A stretch of 64,000 nt of DNA from Rhodovastum atsumiense (GTDB taxonomy: Bacteria; Pseudomonadota; Alphaproteobacteria; Acetobacterales; Acetobacteraceae): the NCBI GenBank assembly GCA_026225115.1, contig JAMFSE010000082.1:1-64000 (forward strand), given 5' to 3'. The notes beneath the pieces are model-generated. The model ran no database searches. It had not been told where the DNA came from and was given only the letters and a program-made list of their open reading frames with translations. Below are positions 1 to 8,419 of the stretch, one piece after another. Made by a program: the position numbers and the translations under genes. The number at the start of each line of letters is the position of its first letter. Within the stretch, counting starts at the first letter, position 1.

Positions 1-140
1 AGCTCAATGCCCAGATCGAGCTCAAGCCGGCGGATCGACTGGCTGAGCGGCGGTTGCGCCATGTTCAGCCGCAACGCCGCCTTGCCGAAATGCAGCTCTT
101 CAGCGACCGCCACGAAATGCCGCATATGCCTGAGATCCAC
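1..140 (-). CDS. LysR-family transcriptional regulator, N-terminal part only (cut by window edge)
   Basis: Reading leftward from a GTG at 140, the first 46 codons give the typical start of a LysR regulator: [19 protein letters not shown], followed by [20 protein letters not shown]. This is the winged helix-turn-helix, with the recognition-helix signature [13 protein letters not shown] strong AGGAGG ribosome-binding site at 145-150 supports the GTG start over the in-frame ATG at 125. The effector-binding domain lies outside the window, so the ligand is unknown. It runs in the same direction as the cyclase/FMN enzyme/P450 operon upstream, from which it is separated by the hairpin repeat. Confidence 0.9.
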   Translation of the reverse strand, partial: MDLRHMRHFVAVAEELHFGKAALRLNMAQPPLSQSIRRLELDLGIE

Positions 141-164
141 GGAGCCTCCTTTTTACGGCAAGCG

Positions 165-306
165 AAGCACTTCTTTTTCTGAAGAAAAAGAAGCAAAAAG
201 ACTTTTTTTATTTTGGGCCTGGGGTTTTCGACGATCCCGGCACCAGATTGGCAAAAGTTTTTTGCGCCGGGCGCGCCCAGCCGCTTTTTTTCAAAAAAGC
301 GGCTGC
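165..306 (+). repeat. Two-hairpin intergenic repeat, copy A
   Basis: The segment fills the gap between the LysR gene and the cyclase gene. It begins with a perfect hairpin at 170-193 (CTTCTTTTTCT, 2-nt loop, complementary arm). It continues with an AAAAAGACTTTTTTTAT stretch and a GGGCCTGGGG block, and ends with a second hairpin at 278-305 whose core is six T and six A around a TC loop. The same modules in the same order occur inverted at 42409-42545. It may act as a bidirectional terminator or be a small mobile intergenic element. Confidence 0.75.
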
Positions 307-313
307 TTGCTTT

Positions 314-1309
314 CTAAACTGTGCCGACGGGAGTCGCTGGCGATCCGACCGCGCCTGGCAAGTTCAGCGGCGGCGCCGTTAGCAGGAAATGCGCGCGCTT
401 ATGGGCGGCCAGCCAGGGGGCGATGCCGCCGAACCACCAGAATTCGCCGAGATGGATTCCGAGTTTCACCAGGCAGTGTTCGTGCACGGGCAGCATCGCC
501 GCATCGGCGCAGCGCTCGATCCCTTCGATTTTCTCGACCATCGGATTATCGGCGCAGATTGCGGCGAGACCCGATGTATCGATCCAGTCGAGCAGCGCCT
601 TATCGCTGCCGTCCAGTCCGGGGCAGGCGTTCAGCGCCTTGCGGTCGAGATTGGCGCCTCCCTGCATGATCAGGTCGCCGTAGCCGGTGTAGAGGCACAG
701 AAAATCGCCTTCCTCCACAGTGGCGCCCTGCGCCTCAATGGCGGTCATCAGGCTTTTAAATCCGATCCGGCCGTTCGGCAGGCTGGCCAGGTCGCGCACG
801 TCCACCAGGACGCCCCGGCCCTGCACGCAGGTGCGGGCGAGGTTTTCGATGCCGAGCGCTTTCGCATGCGGCGCAACACCTTCGGCCGGCTGCACGAAAT
901 CGGTATCGGAGCGATAGCCGTTGTAGAACACATGTTCGGCAACGCCGTCGTTATCCGCGTCGAAACATGCGCCGTAATGGCTGAAGCCGTCCCATTGTGA
1001 GCTGTATTGCAGGTCCATGGTCACGCGGTCGTCATTCACCACGTCGGTGGCGCCTTTTATTTCCCAATCATACATGGGGATTCCCTCGCCGGCCATTGTC
1101 GGCGCCAGCACCGGCGGGAAACGCCCAGGAAAAATCTGCGCCTTTGGATAATCGAGTGGCAGGCCGAGCAGAAAAACATGGCCTTCGCGGGCTTGCGCGA
1201 TGGCGCGCAGCCGGCGTTCGGGGGTGATCAAGTTCATGCGCCCGACCTGGTCGTCGTCGCCAAATTCTCCCCAGTTCGAGCCCTCCGGGCGTTTCAGCCA
1301 GCGTGGCAT
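314..1309 (-). CDS. Cyclase family protein (kynurenine-formamidase-like metal hydrolase)
   Basis: 331 residues. The N-terminus SNWGEFGDDDQVGRMNLITP (residues 11-30) is characteristic of the long-form cyclase family (PF04199). The metal-binding region is at about 106-127 (WDGFSHYGACFDADN), a loosened version of the family's HxGTHxDxxxH motif: His111 and Asp117 remain but the GTH core is changed. Family members hydrolyse amide or lactone-like bonds, but the substrate here is unknown. It is last in a leftward operon after the FMN dehydrogenase (15-bp gap) and P450. GGAGGA sits 5 bases before the ATG. The degenerate motif means activity may differ from formamidase. Confidence 0.85.
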   Translation of the reverse strand: MPRWLKRPEGSNWGEFGDDDQVGRMNLITPERRLRAIAQAREGHVFLLGLPLDYPKAQIFPGRFPPVLAPTMAGEGIPMYDWEIKGATDVVNDDRVTMDLQYSSQWDGFSHYGACFDADNDGVAEHVFYNGYRSDTDFVQPAEGVAPHAKALGIENLARTCVQGRGVLVDVRDLASLPNGRIGFKSLMTAIEAQGATVEEGDFLCLYTGYGDLIMQGGANLDRKALNACPGLDGSDKALLDWIDTSGLAAICADNPMVEKIEGIERCADAAMLPVHEHCLVKLGIHLGEFWWFGGIAPWLAAHKRAHFLLTAPPLNLPGAVGSPATPVGTV

Positions 1310-1324
1310 ATTGTCCTCCGTCTT

Positions 1325-2554
1325 TTAACTATTTTGTCCGGGTATAAGCCAGCTGCGGTCAAGCGCCGCAACACTTGGACAGCCCATTAATACCAAAGCG
1401 CGTTCCATTTCACCGCGGAAAATCTCCAGGATCGCGGCGACCCCAACGCCGCCCTGTACGGCGAGACCATATAGATACGGCCGGCCGATAAACACGCCGG
1501 TGGCGCCCAAGCACAAGGCGGTGATGACATCGGTTCCGCGCCGCACGCCGCCATCGAGATAGACCTCGGCGCGGTTGCCGATGCGATCGACGATCGCCGG
1601 CAGCGCGTCAATCGACGCCAATGTGCGGTCGAGCTGGCGGCCGCCATGGTTGGAGACCACGACGCCGTCGACGCCTATTTTGTCGACCGCGTATTCAGCA
1701 TCCTCGGCATCGAGCACGCCTTTGACGTAAAGCGGCCCCGGCCATTGCCCGCGCATCCAGGCAAGGTCCTTCCAATGCAGATCGCCTTGCATCAGCCGCG
1801 CTTGGTTCTCGGCGGAGGCGATGGCATCATTGCCGGCGCCCTGGATCGCGCCGCGAATGCTGCTGAGCAGAGACGTGCCCTCTGGGTCGGCATTGCGTTC
1901 GAGATAATGGATGGCGGCCAGCCGGCGGCGCCGCATTGCTGCCAGCAGCCAGCGCGGACGGCTTGCCATGTTCAACAGCCGCGGCGGCGTCAGCGTCCAG
2001 GGATGGGTCATCCCGGCGGTCCGCTCGCTTTCGCGATTGCCCAGCACCGGGACATCCACGGTCACGAACATGGCCGTGTATCCGGCTGACCGGGCGCGGG
2101 CCATAAGTGCGCCGACTTTTGCCCGGTTGGCGAAGGGATAGAGCTGAAACCAATGGTTTTGCGCCGTCGCCTCGGCGACTTCCTCCAGGGTGTAGCTGGA
2201 GGCCGTGCTGAGCACCGCGCGCGTTCCGGCGCGCTCGGCCGCCTGGCTTGCCGCCACATCGCCGGTCCAATGGCTGAGGCCGGCCGCGCCGGTGGGCGCC
2301 AGCGCCACCGGAATGGCGACCTTGTCTTTCGCCATTATCGTGGAGAGGTCAGGGCTGGTGATGCCGGTCAGGCACCGTTGCCGCAGCCGCCAGCGCCGGA
2401 AGCCTGAAATATTCTCCGCCAGGGTCACGCCATCATCGGCGCCGCCTTCAAGGTAGTTCCACGCCAGATCCGGGAGGCGCCGGCGCGCCAGCCGGCGCCA
2501 GGCCTCGATGCTGACCGGCGGCGCCTCATCCCTGAGTTTTATTTTATAGGCCAA
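1325..2554 (-). CDS. FMN-dependent alpha-hydroxy acid dehydrogenase (lactate/mandelate dehydrogenase type)
   Basis: 409 residues, the usual length for the FMN-dependent 2-hydroxy-acid dehydrogenases (PF01070), which oxidise L-lactate, mandelate or similar acids to 2-oxo acids. Visible: YLEGGADDG (34-42) of the N-terminal FMN barrel, PTGAAGLSH (88-96), Lys278 in VKGVLDAEDA, the catalytic signature VSNHGGRQLD (300-309, His303 and Arg306) and the phosphate-binding DGGVRRGTD (334-342). The start is a TTG at 2554, with AAAGGG about 10 bases upstream. It sits between the P450 (33-bp gap) and the cyclase, so the natural substrate is probably an operon-specific hydroxy acid rather than lactate; that is inference. 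Confidence 0.9.
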   Translation of the reverse strand: MAYKIKLRDEAPPVSIEAWRRLARRRLPDLAWNYLEGGADDGVTLAENISGFRRWRLRQRCLTGITSPDLSTIMAKDKVAIPVALAPTGAAGLSHWTGDVAASQAAERAGTRAVLSTASSYTLEEVAEATAQNHWFQLYPFANRAKVGALMARARSAGYTAMFVTVDVPVLGNRESERTAGMTHPWTLTPPRLLNMASRPRWLLAAMRRRRLAAIHYLERNADPEGTSLLSSIRGAIQGAGNDAIASAENQARLMQGDLHWKDLAWMRGQWPGPLYVKGVLDAEDAEYAVDKIGVDGVVVSNHGGRQLDRTLASIDALPAIVDRIGNRAEVYLDGGVRRGTDVITALCLGATGVFIGRPYLYGLAVQGGVGVAAILEIFRGEMERALVLMGCPSVAALDRSWLIPGQNS

Positions 2555-2587
2555 AATTTAAAAACCCTTTGAGAGCAGCGGCGCTTT

Positions 2588-3802
2588 TCAGCCGTGGTCG
2601 CGCGCGACCATGACCGGCAACGGACCGCGCAGGGACAGCGAGGAGTATCGGTAAGGCGCCGCGACCGTAAATTCAGGCACCGCGTCCAGCAGCGCGCCTA
2701 TCGCCAGCTCCGCTTCCATCTTGGCCAGCATCGAGCCGAGGCAATTGTGAAATCCGACGCCAAATCCAAGATTGGGCTGCGGCGGCCGGTGCAGGTCGTA
2801 AGTATCGGGGTCCGCGTAGCGCGTCGGGTCGCGGTTGGCGCTGCCGATGAGACAGGTAATGTCGTCGCCCTCCGCAAGTACCACGCCGCCGACCTCGATC
2901 GGGCCGCCGCGCACCCGCCGCACAACGGTCCCGACCGTCGGCTGCCAGCGCATGACCTCGTCATTGGCGGCGGTGATCAGCGATCTATCCGCTGCCAGCA
3001 CCCGGCGTATTTCCGGCCGCTCGCCATAGACCACAAAAATCTGCGCCAGAAATTTCGCGGTCGTCTCGTTGCCGGCGAACAGCAATTGCCGCAGGTTTTG
3101 CACCATCTGTGGGTCGGAGAGCTGCCGCCCAGGCTCGGAATGCACCAGCGTGCTGACGAGATCGTCGCCCGCCTGCTTTCGCCGTGCGGTGATGAGGCTT
3201 TGGAGATAGGCGGCGAGGCCGGATTTTGCCGCCTCACGCGTCGAGCGCACGGCGATTGCCTGCGCCTCAGCGAGATAGGTGACGGGCGCCGCCATTGCGT
3301 CGCTCCAGCGCACGATATCCGGGATGGCCTCTTCTGGAATCCCCATCAGCAGCGCAATCACCATGGTCGGCAAGGGCCGGCAGACGCCGGCTGATAGGTC
3401 AGCGGTCTCGCCATCGCGCAGGCGTTCCACCACCAGCGCCATCAAGCGCGCAACAATCGCCTGAACCTGCGGCTGCAATGCAGCCAGCCCGCGGGCGCGG
3501 AAGGCATCCGCCCAGACATTGCGCAGCTGGTCATGCCGCTTGCGGTCATCCATCGAGATGAACGCATCGGAGCCGAACAAATCTTCCACCGAGGTGCCCT
3601 CGACTGTGAATCGGCCGAAATCGATGAGCATTTTGCGGGTATCGTGATCGGTCGTGATCAGCCAGCGGTTCAGGGTTTCGTGCCAGACCACCGGGCCCTG
3701 TTCGCGAAGCTGGTGCAGCTGCGGCCAGGGATTTTCAGCCATTGCGTCGCTCGCGAGGTCGAGGCGCGTCGCCGGGGTTTCAGTCTTGGCTGCCGCAATC
3801 AT
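2588..3802 (-). CDS. Cytochrome P450
   Basis: 404 residues, typical of soluble bacterial class I P450s. The heme-binding loop FGVGFHNCLG is at 347-356, with Cys354 as thiolate ligand. The I-helix oxygen-activation motif AGNETT is at 243-248, and the ExxR motif of the K helix is EVMR (282-285). It is a monooxygenase that needs external ferredoxin and reductase; neither is encoded nearby. AAGGGAAG precedes the ATG. It is the first gene of a leftward operon with the FMN 2-hydroxy-acid dehydrogenase and the cyclase. This suggests hydroxylation followed by oxidation and hydrolysis of one compound. Substrate not deducible. Confidence 0.93.
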   Translation of the reverse strand: MIAAAKTETPATRLDLASDAMAENPWPQLHQLREQGPVVWHETLNRWLITTDHDTRKMLIDFGRFTVEGTSVEDLFGSDAFISMDDRKRHDQLRNVWADAFRARGLAALQPQVQAIVARLMALVVERLRDGETADLSAGVCRPLPTMVIALLMGIPEEAIPDIVRWSDAMAAPVTYLAEAQAIAVRSTREAAKSGLAAYLQSLITARRKQAGDDLVSTLVHSEPGRQLSDPQMVQNLRQLLFAGNETTAKFLAQIFVVYGERPEIRRVLAADRSLITAANDEVMRWQPTVGTVVRRVRGGPIEVGGVVLAEGDDITCLIGSANRDPTRYADPDTYDLHRPPQPNLGFGVGFHNCLGSMLAKMEAELAIGALLDAVPEFTVAAPYRYSSLSLRGPLPVMVARDHG

Positions 3803-3937
3803 CGCGGCAAACTTCCCTTGCGACTCATCATTAGACCCCTCCGTTTATCGCATTATGCCTTCGATCCTGGATAGGGAATCGCTGCCATCATAGCAATGAT
3901 TGCGCTGATACCCCGCTGTTCCGATGTTTGAGCGGCT

Positions 3938-5152
3938 TTAAACGATCCCGTCGGCGCGCAGCTTCTTGATCTCCGCTTCGTCCAGCCCGAGCCAGCCTTG
4001 CAGAAGCTCCGCGCTGTGCTGGCCGAGCGCCGGCGGCGCGATCCGGTAGGTTGCAGGAGTTTCGGAAAGCCGCACCGGATTTGCGATCAGCTTCATCGGC
4101 GAGCCGTTCGCAGCGGTCATTTCAATGACGTCGCCGCGTGCGATGACCTGCGGGTCCGCGAAAACGTCGGAAAGCCGATGAATCGGTCCATTGGCAATTT
4201 TATGCAGTTCCAATTGTTCCACCCACCAGGCGGTTGGATGCTGCTGCAGAATTTCCGACATGCGTTCGAGCAGAAACACGCGGTTTTCTACCCGCGCCGC
4301 GTTGGTCACGAAGCGCGGGTCAGCCGCCAGCTCGGCCAAACCAAATTGCTCGCAAAACCGCTTGAACGACCCGTCATTGGCGATCGAGAGCACGATTGCG
4401 CCATCTTCGGTCGCGAAAACCTGATAGGGGACGATGTTCGGATGTGCGTTGCCCAGCCGGACCGGGTTCAGGCCAGTTGCCAGATAATTCATGCCCTGGT
4501 TCGCAAGCCAGGCCACGCTGGCGTCGAGCAGAGAAATATCCACCTGCTGACCCATGCCGGTTTGTTCCTTGTGGCGCAGTGCGGCCAGCACGCCGATGCA
4601 GGCGTAGAGGCCGCCGAACAAATCCCCCACCGGCACGCCGACGCGTTGCGGCAACCCGTCCGGCTCGCCGGTCAGGCTCATCACCCCGCCCATCGCCTGG
4701 ATCACGGCGTCATAGCCTGGCCGCGCCGCGTAGGGTCCAGTCTGGCCAAAGCCGGTGATCGAGCAATAAATCAGGCCCGGGAATTTCTCGCGCAGTTGGG
4801 CGTAGCTGAGTCCGTAGCGCTCCAAGGTGCCGAATTTGAAATTCTCCACCAGAATGTCGCATTGCGCGATCAAACGCAAAGCAAGCTGCTGTCCTTCAGG
4901 CTTGGAAATATCCAGCGTCAGCGATTGCTTATTGCGGTTGGCGCCGGCGAAATAGGCGCTTTCGGTGGTGCCGGGCATCACCGGCGGGGTAAAGCCGCGC
5001 GTGTCATCCCCGGCCTCCGGTTTCTCGATCTTGATTACCTCGGCGCCGAGGTCGGCCAGCATCTGCACGCAGGTCGGGCCAGCCAGCACGCGGGTGAGAT
5101 CGAAAATTTTCAGACCCGCGAGCGCGCCTGTTGGGGCATTTGGGGAAGACAA
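3938..5152 (-). CDS. Class III (CaiB/BaiF-type) CoA-transferase
   Basis: 404 residues from a TTG at 5152, giving MSSPNAPTGALAGLKIFDLT. A GGAG lies 10 bases upstream. An in-frame ATG at 5197 would overlap the upstream MFS gene by 38 bp and adds an Arg/Lys-rich unaligned leader, so I prefer the TTG. Family hallmarks are LAGPTCVQMLADLGAEVIKIE (split here: LAGPTCVQ 24-31, GAEVIKIE 36-43), NRNKQSLTLD (72-81), GFGQTGP (134-140) and GVPVGDLFGG (172-181), where Asp177 aligns with the acyl-carrying aspartate. It moves CoA between carboxylic acids. Next to malonyl-CoA decarboxylase it may make malonyl-CoA from malonate, which is inference. Confidence 0.9.
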   Translation of the reverse strand: MSSPNAPTGALAGLKIFDLTRVLAGPTCVQMLADLGAEVIKIEKPEAGDDTRGFTPPVMPGTTESAYFAGANRNKQSLTLDISKPEGQQLALRLIAQCDILVENFKFGTLERYGLSYAQLREKFPGLIYCSITGFGQTGPYAARPGYDAVIQAMGGVMSLTGEPDGLPQRVGVPVGDLFGGLYACIGVLAALRHKEQTGMGQQVDISLLDASVAWLANQGMNYLATGLNPVRLGNAHPNIVPYQVFATEDGAIVLSIANDGSFKRFCEQFGLAELAADPRFVTNAARVENRVFLLERMSEILQQHPTAWWVEQLELHKIANGPIHRLSDVFADPQVIARGDVIEMTAANGSPMKLIANPVRLSETPATYRIAPPALGQHSAELLQGWLGLDEAEIKKLRADGIV

Positions 5153-5159
5153 ATTCTTT

Positions 5160-6473
5160 CTACTCCGGAAGCATTTCGCCGGTCGTCTCACGGCCAAACG
5201 GGATGATCAATAGGCCAAGCGCAAAGGCGATTGCGGTAAAGGCGACCGGGGTTCCGACCGTGCCCATATGCAGCACGGCGGCGCCGATGATGAAGTTCAC
5301 CCCGGCGCCGATCAGCCGGCCGATCGACGTACAAAAGGCGAAGGCCGTGGCGCGGATCTCGGTTGGGAAAAGCTCTGGCAGCCACAGACTGAACATTGCG
5401 AAATTCGCACCCCCGAAGCCAAGGAAGAAGAGCGCTGCCAGGAAGACCGGCAATGCGGCTCCGGATGGCAAATAGAATGCCCAGCCGAACGCGGCGATGA
5501 TCGAGAAGAACATCAGCCCAAAATACAGTGCGAGAGTCGAGCGGCGGCCGATTGCCTCGGCCAGCATCGGCAACACCAGACAGCCGATGATGGTGCCGAT
5601 GGAGAGCACCGCCGTCCCGAAAGATGCGGTGTGGATTGCCTGAGGCACGCTCATCCCGGCTTTTTTGGCCAGCTGGATCAGCGCCGTCGGTTCATAGACG
5701 GCACCGGCCCAGAGCCCGATGATGGCAACCGTCAGCAAAGCCGACATCGTCAGCGTTTGCTTGCGATAGGGGGCCGAGAAAATCCGTGCCAGCGGATGGG
5801 TTACCACCGCGCTGCGCTTGCGTTCCCACTTCGCCGTTTCCTTCACGCCGACCAGGATGAGAATGGAAATAATCACCGGTGCCATGCCGCAGAGGAACAT
5901 CGCCCGCCAGCCAAAATGCAAGCCGACGGTATAATTCAAGGCGGCGGCAACGAAGAAGCCGGCATAATACCCGGTCTGCAAATAGCCTGCGCCCATCTTG
6001 CGGCGGTCCTCGGGCCAGCTTTCGGCAATATAGGTGCCCGCCATGGCCCATTCGCCGCCGATGCCGATACCGGCGATCAAGCGGAAAATCGCCAGCTCCC
6101 AGACATTATGCGAGATGGCGGCAAGTCCGGTGAACACGGCGTAGAGCATGATGGTGGCGGCCAGCGTATTTTTGCGCCCAAACCGGTCGGCAATCGGCCC
6201 CCAGATGAAGGACAGACCCCAGCCGACCAGGAACATCGCGAACAGGATCGAGCCGTAGAGACCGACATGCGCCGGCGTTGCCTGAATGCCTGAACGCGGC
6301 AGCAGCTCCGTCAACGCCGGTGCGAGCACCAGCGCATAGATAAAACTATCCATGCCATCCAGCATCCAGCCGAACCAAGAGCCCCAGAACCCGGTGATCT
6401 GCTGGCGATTAAGGGGCGTGCGGCCGGAACGCGCATGCATTCCAAGGCCGGCGGAATCGGAGATGGTTTTCAT
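5160..6473 (-). CDS. MFS transporter, metabolite:H+ symporter type
   Basis: 437 residues with about 12 hydrophobic segments. Visible: the inter-helix motif GPIADRFGRKNT between helices 2 and 3, GIGGEWAMAGTYIAE in helix 5, and the GRRST repeat after helix 8. These are typical of the aromatic-acid/dicarboxylate symporter branch of the major facilitator superfamily. GAGGAAAC precedes the ATG. It is flanked on the same strand by malonyl-CoA decarboxylase (76 bp upstream) and a CaiB-type CoA-transferase (7 bp downstream). The likely cargo is therefore the acid that this operon activates, possibly malonate. Specificity cannot be read from the sequence. Confidence 0.88.
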   Translation of the reverse strand: MKTISDSAGLGMHARSGRTPLNRQQITGFWGSWFGWMLDGMDSFIYALVLAPALTELLPRSGIQATPAHVGLYGSILFAMFLVGWGLSFIWGPIADRFGRKNTLAATIMLYAVFTGLAAISHNVWELAIFRLIAGIGIGGEWAMAGTYIAESWPEDRRKMGAGYLQTGYYAGFFVAAALNYTVGLHFGWRAMFLCGMAPVIISILILVGVKETAKWERKRSAVVTHPLARIFSAPYRKQTLTMSALLTVAIIGLWAGAVYEPTALIQLAKKAGMSVPQAIHTASFGTAVLSIGTIIGCLVLPMLAEAIGRRSTLALYFGLMFFSIIAAFGWAFYLPSGAALPVFLAALFFLGFGGANFAMFSLWLPELFPTEIRATAFAFCTSIGRLIGAGVNFIIGAAVLHMGTVGTPVAFTAIAFALGLLIIPFGRETTGEMLPE

Positions 6474-6549
6474 TATTGTTTCCTCTTGGCGTGGTCTTTT
6501 TTATTTGTTTCGCGGTATTTTCAGGCGCTGTAATTTAAACCTCAGCGGG

Positions 6550-8061
6550 TCATCGGTGAATGCCTTCGGCGGCAAGACGGCGGAGCAGATTCTGACGCGG
6601 CTGCTGCATGAGTTCCTCTACGGCGGCGGAATGCGCGACGGCGCCGCCGCACACGAACGCTTCGTGATTGGCCTCGATCATTGCGGGGTCGTACAGGTAA
6701 TTCACCATGATCCCGTAGGATTCTCGAAACCCGGCCCTGTTGCCGTTGGCAAGCCAGTTAATGCGCTCCAATCTTGCGCCATTGCCGAGGTGAAAGCGGG
6801 CCACCGGGTCGATGCGGAAATTCAGCGCCGCGGACTGAGTCAGGTAGAATGCGGTTAGCCGCAACATCACCGGCTTCAGCGCATCCGCAAGTGCGGGTAT
6901 TTTTGGCCAGGATTCCTTGGCGAGCAATGCCACCAAAGCCGCAGCGAGTTCGCTTTCAGCCTCAGGGTTCGGCGAAACACCGGCGGCCTCAAGCAACGCA
7001 TCACGCTCCGCATTGCTGATTTTAACCGGCGGTAGCTCAAGTTTTTCCAAATGCCCGGACAGCCAATGGCGCAGCCCGGGCACCGGCGAAAGTGTCGCGA
7101 ATTGCTTGATGCCCGGCAATTCCTCTCGCAATTCCTCGACCACCTGCTTGATCAGAAAATTTCCAAAAGAAATGCCGCGCAGACCATCCTGACAATTGGA
7201 AATCGAATAGAAAATTGCGCTATTAGCCGCCGCGGCGCGTGCGCCCTGCGCGGCCTCATCCTTGTCCCGCTCCAGGAGATTTTGAACGGACCCAGCCAGT
7301 CCGTTGACCAGGGCAACCTCAACAAAAATCAATGGTTCACCCGGCAATGCCGGATGAAAAAATGCAAAGCAGCGGCGATCCTCCGCCAGGCGCCGGCGCA
7401 AATCTTCCCAGCCTTGAATTTCATGCACCGCCTCATAGGCGATGAGTTTTTCCAAAATGGCGGCGGAGGTTTGCCAGTCAATCCGGCGCAGTTCCAGAAA
7501 GCCGCGATTGAACCAGGAGGAAAATAAATGCCGCAGATCGGCGTCCAGCAATCCGAGCACCGGATGATCGCCCAGAAAGGCCTGCAATTGCTTGCGCAAA
7601 TGCACCAGCAGCGCGGTGCCGCCTTGCGCCATGTTGATGCGCCGCAGCACTTCCTGGCGCGGCGGCTCGGCAGCGTCGAACAGCATCGCCGCCGACATCG
7701 CGGTCTGATCAGCCAGATAGGCCGTGGCGGCAGCTGCGAGTCTGCCGGAATCCGGATGGAACGCTTCCGCCAGGAACAAGAAATATTGCAGCCGCTCATC
7801 AACGCCAAGCCCGCGCAATACGTGCAACAACTCCCGCGAAACCGCGGCCCCGGAAGCCTCGCCACGCTCCGAAAGCAGAGCCTGGGTCAAAAGCTCGGCG
7901 CGCTTCACCCGGTCGATATCGCCGCCGGGTATTTTTGCGAATTTTCGGCCCCGCTCGGCAATCGTCGACCAAAGCCGCTCAATCCAGTTGCGGCTGCGCA
8001 GCGGGAGTGCCGGGTTTTCAGCCGGCTGCGATTGAAGTTGAAGAACGTTCTTTTGTGGCAC
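6550..8061 (-). CDS. Malonyl-CoA decarboxylase
   Basis: 503 residues from a GTG at 8061, with AAGGAGA 7 bases upstream. It matches malonyl-CoA decarboxylase along its length: an N-terminal helical domain (about 60-180), then the GNAT-like catalytic domain. Recognisable blocks are GISFGNFLIKQVVEEL, FATLSPVPGLRHWL and FHLGNGARLERINWLA (423-438, His424 being the expected catalytic histidine). It converts malonyl-CoA to acetyl-CoA and CO2. It heads a leftward operon with an MFS carrier and a CoA-transferase, a layout resembling matABC malonate operons, but with a CoA-transferase where malonyl-CoA synthetase would be expected. Confidence 0.92.
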   Translation of the reverse strand: MPQKNVLQLQSQPAENPALPLRSRNWIERLWSTIAERGRKFAKIPGGDIDRVKRAELLTQALLSERGEASGAAVSRELLHVLRGLGVDERLQYFLFLAEAFHPDSGRLAAAATAYLADQTAMSAAMLFDAAEPPRQEVLRRINMAQGGTALLVHLRKQLQAFLGDHPVLGLLDADLRHLFSSWFNRGFLELRRIDWQTSAAILEKLIAYEAVHEIQGWEDLRRRLAEDRRCFAFFHPALPGEPLIFVEVALVNGLAGSVQNLLERDKDEAAQGARAAAANSAIFYSISNCQDGLRGISFGNFLIKQVVEELREELPGIKQFATLSPVPGLRHWLSGHLEKLELPPVKISNAERDALLEAAGVSPNPEAESELAAALVALLAKESWPKIPALADALKPVMLRLTAFYLTQSAALNFRIDPVARFHLGNGARLERINWLANGNRAGFRESYGIMVNYLYDPAMIEANHEAFVCGGAVAHSAAVEELMQQPRQNLLRRLAAEGIHR

Positions 8062-8181
8062 GGCCGTCTCCTTCAGAGGGAAGCGAGACTATGACAGAAA
8101 TTTTTGGCTGAGAAGCCTTCCGGGCGCGACGCAGCGCCCAGCGAATTGCACGGCATTAGACCCTCGAAGTTGAAGCCTTGG

Positions 8182-8403
8182 TTAACGCCTTTTGAGAGCG
8201 CCAGCCTTATGCGCTGCAATCCTTCCAGATTTTTCGCTTTTTACGATAAATTGCGGAGCATCTTGCGATGCAGCAATTTTACGCTTCCTAATATGCGTGG
8301 GGCTTGTAACCTTCCTGACCACCTTGCCCTCCGAGTGACCGCCGCTCGAGTCCCACGAGACGGCGTCACCCGGTGTTGGCTCGGAGCCTTTTGTTTTCGG
8401 CAT
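8182..8403 (-). CDS. DUF2945 (hypervirulence-associated TUDOR-like) small protein
   Basis: 73 residues. The pattern PGDAVSWDSSGGHSEGKVVR, then AASQDAPQFIVKSEKSG and AAHKAGALKRR at the end, matches the DUF2945 family of about 70-residue beta-barrel (TUDOR-like) proteins. Molecular function is unsettled in the family. It starts 16 bp after the katE stop on the same strand, so the two are probably co-transcribed, hinting at a stress role. The protein is very basic. Confidence 0.85.
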   Translation of the reverse strand: MPKTKGSEPTPGDAVSWDSSGGHSEGKVVRKVTSPTHIRKRKIAASQDAPQFIVKSEKSGRIAAHKAGALKRR

Positions 8404-8419
8404 GGTTTATAGCCCAATC

